Assembly (NCBI GenBank): GCA_963718305.1
Contig: CAVQZG010000009.1
Span: 245,726-309,725 of the forward strand
Direction of reading: 5' to 3'
DNA: 64,000 bases
From: RYN-230 sp963718305
Lineage (GTDB): Bacteria > Actinomycetota > Actinomycetes > Streptosporangiales > Streptosporangiaceae
A program made the translations under genes and the position numbers. This document shows positions 62,289-64,000 of this stretch, in pieces. Position 1 is the first letter of the stretch. Every line of letters begins with the position of its first letter. Below the pieces are notes generated by a model. It made no database searches, was not told the origin of the DNA, and saw only the letters and a list, made by a program, of their open reading frames with translations.

Positions 62289-63995
62289 TCAGAGGCACAG
62301 CGGCGTGACGCAGTCCTCCTCCACCTCACGGGCCGGGCCGGTGAGGTGGTCGTCCTCCAGGTCCAGTGGCGCCTCCACGCCAGCGACCGCGCCGGCCTCG
62401 ACGATCACGGCCGGGACCCGCGCCGGAAGCTGCACGGGCGCCTGCCCGGCCTGGCGTGCCGCGGACCGCAGGCCGCTGATCGCGGCCACCGCGCCGAGCG
62501 CCGACACCAGCGTGATGAGGGCCAGGGCGGGCCGGTAGGCGCCCAGCGTCGCCTGGGCCGACGTGATCCGGCTGGCCCCGCCCGGCGTCGACGACCGCGG
62601 TCACCACGGCGAGCACGATCGCGCCGCCGACCTGGAACGAGGTCTGGAACAGGCTCGCCGCCAGGCCCTGCTGCTCGTCGGCGACGCCGGCGGTGGCGGC
62701 GAGGGTAGCGCGGAGAAGCCCAAGCCGAACGCGACGCCGATCAGGATCACGGCCGGCAGGATCACCGCGGGGTAATCGGGCTTGACGCCGGCCCGCAGGA
62801 ACACGGCGTAGCCGGCCACGAGGCGGTGAAGGCGAGCACGGGCACCCGCGCGGGAACCGCCCGGTGATCGCGCTCATCCGGGTGGACAGCACCAGCACGA
62901 TCACGCCGGCCGGCAGGAACGCCAGCGCGGTCGAGATCGCCGACCAGTGCGCCAGGGACTGCAGATACTGGGTGACCAGGAACTGGAACGACACGTAGCT
63001 GCCGAACAGCGTGATCGCCCCGATGTGGGCCCGGCTCAGCGGTGCCCGACGGAAGATGCCGAACGGGACGAGCGGATGGGCGCTCGGCGCTCGATCACCG
63101 CGAAGCCGCCAGCAAGCACGGCGACGACCGCGAACGAGCCGATGGTCCGGACCGATCCCCAGCCGGCCTGTGTGCGGAGACCACCGTGTAGACCAGCAGC
63201 AGCATGGCCCCGGTGACCGGACCGCGCCGGGCAGGTCGAACCGGCGGTGCCGCCCGGCTCGCGCGACGCGCGGCTCGCCCCGCGGGATGAGCCGGATGCG
63301 CCCGATCAGCACGATGCAGCGCCACCGGCGCGGACACCAGCAGCGTCAGCCGCCAGCTGACCTGGGTGAGCAGGCCGGACAGCACCAGGCCGAGCGAGAA
63401 CCCGCTGGCGCCGAAGACCGAGTAGATGCTGAAGGCCCGGTTGCGCAGCGGGCCTTCGGGAACGTGGTGGTCAGCAGCGACATGCTGGCCGGGGCGGTGA
63501 ACGCCGCCGCCATGCCCTTGATGATGCGGGCCCCGATCAGCAGGCCCGCGCTGCTGACCAGGCCGCCGAACAGGGACACGACGGCGAACACGGCGACCGC
63601 GGCGACGAACACGCGGCGGCGGCCGAGCAGGTCGGCGGCGCGGCCGCCGAGCAGCAGCAGGCCGCCGTAGCCGAGCGTGTACCCGCTGACGATCCACTGC
63701 AGCGAGGAGGTGGACATGTGCAGGGCGCTCGCGGATGGAGGGCAGCGCGACTCCGACCATCGACACGTCGAGGCCGTCGAGCAGCAGCGCTCCGCTGAGC
63801 ACGATCAGGATCGCCCACAGGCGAGGGCTCCAGCGCTGGCCGGAAGCCGGGGCCGGGGGCCCCTGCGGCCGCGTACCCGGCTGTGCACCCGGCTGGGCCG
63901 GGGAGGCTAATGCTCTGTGGGCGGCTGGCTGGTGCTGCCGGGGAACGAAGGGACAGGGAGGGAGAGGGCTGCTGGGCGCGGCTGGTTGACTCCAT
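62289..63995 (-). pseudogene. DHA2-type MFS drug transporter, many frameshifts
   Basis: Successive frames give parts of one EmrB/QacA-like protein: WAILIVLSGALLLDGLDVSM, VGVALPSI; then STSSLQWIVSGYTLGYGGLL, GGRAADLLGRRRVFVAAVAV and GARIIKGMAAAFTAPASMSL; then SIYSVFGASGFSLGLVLSGL, LTQVSWRLTLLVSAPVAL; later IGAITLFGSYVSFQFLVTQY, LQSLAHWSAISTALAFLPAG; and a tail TPLCL at 62289. At least six single-base shifts separate them. No in-frame start for the first segment was found before the window edge. Either a real pseudogene or a poor-quality contig end. Confidence 0.75.
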
Positions 63996-64000
63996 AGCCC

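Overview
The window is high-GC DNA (roughly 70 percent by eye) from an actinobacterium. GTG starts are frequent and genes often overlap as ATGA or GTGA. Several families are typical of the class: the MFS-thymidylate kinase fusion next to topA and holB, DUF5703 beside an M20 hydrolase, DUF5994, DUF1707, DUF2637, class II DAHP synthase and IS701 transposases. I cannot name the genus; a Streptosporangiales-like soil actinomycete would fit, which is inference.

Layout. 0-4.7 kb: end of an FtsX-type permease, an ABC-2 permease/ATPase pair, and a divergent histidine kinase/response regulator pair. 4.7-8.5 kb, mostly minus strand: class II DAHP synthase, a YrhK-like membrane protein, a YciO/Sua5-like protein and a TetR regulator divergent from hsp20. 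8.6-11.4 kb: small stress-type genes (Hsp20, a hypothetical, GlsB/YeaQ, a broken DUF5994, LapA). 11.7-14.2 kb: a glycosyltransferase and a frameshifted aminotransferase. 14.3-17.9 kb: a second ABC/kinase/regulator module. 18-24.9 kb: an aldo/keto reductase, PadR, a DMT transporter, and TetR divergent from two quinone-reductase-like genes. 25-31.8 kb: gene relics, a stand-alone receiver, a MEDS plus GAF/histidine kinase pair, a MFS/Lrp divergent pair and a broken phosphotransferase. 31.9-41.5 kb: a HEIGH-motif protein, Kup, VOC proteins, a class V aminotransferase, an IS701 remnant and a PNPOx-like protein.

42.3-51.4 kb looks like an old genomic island. It begins at a fragment matching the 3' end of tRNA-Leu at 22 of 23 bases and ends at the intact tRNA-Leu(GAG) gene, whose 3' end is also tandemly repeated. 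Serine-recombinase relics lie at both ends and a DUF2637 (SpdB-like) relic inside. Its clearest cargo is a two-gene unit: a soluble ClpP/SppA-fold serine protease of the SDH_sah type and a membrane-anchored helical-repeat protein. This is the best candidate for an undescribed system here. An ECF sigma/anti-sigma/ABC operon with overlapping stops and starts follows, with two of its genes frameshifted.

51.5-60.2 kb is conserved core: M20 hydrolase, DUF5703, topA, MFS-tmk and holB, closed by a strong terminator. 60.3-62.3 kb has an ECF sigma factor and its membrane partner. 62.3-64 kb is a DHA2 MFS transporter broken by many single-base shifts.

Single-base frameshifts recur in non-core genes (near 1848, 13658, 15020, 20077, 28888, 31230, 31460, 47325, 47655, 50185, 62050 and repeatedly after 62300), while topA, tmk and holB are intact. 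These are either residual sequencing indels or real decay; the sequence alone cannot settle which.
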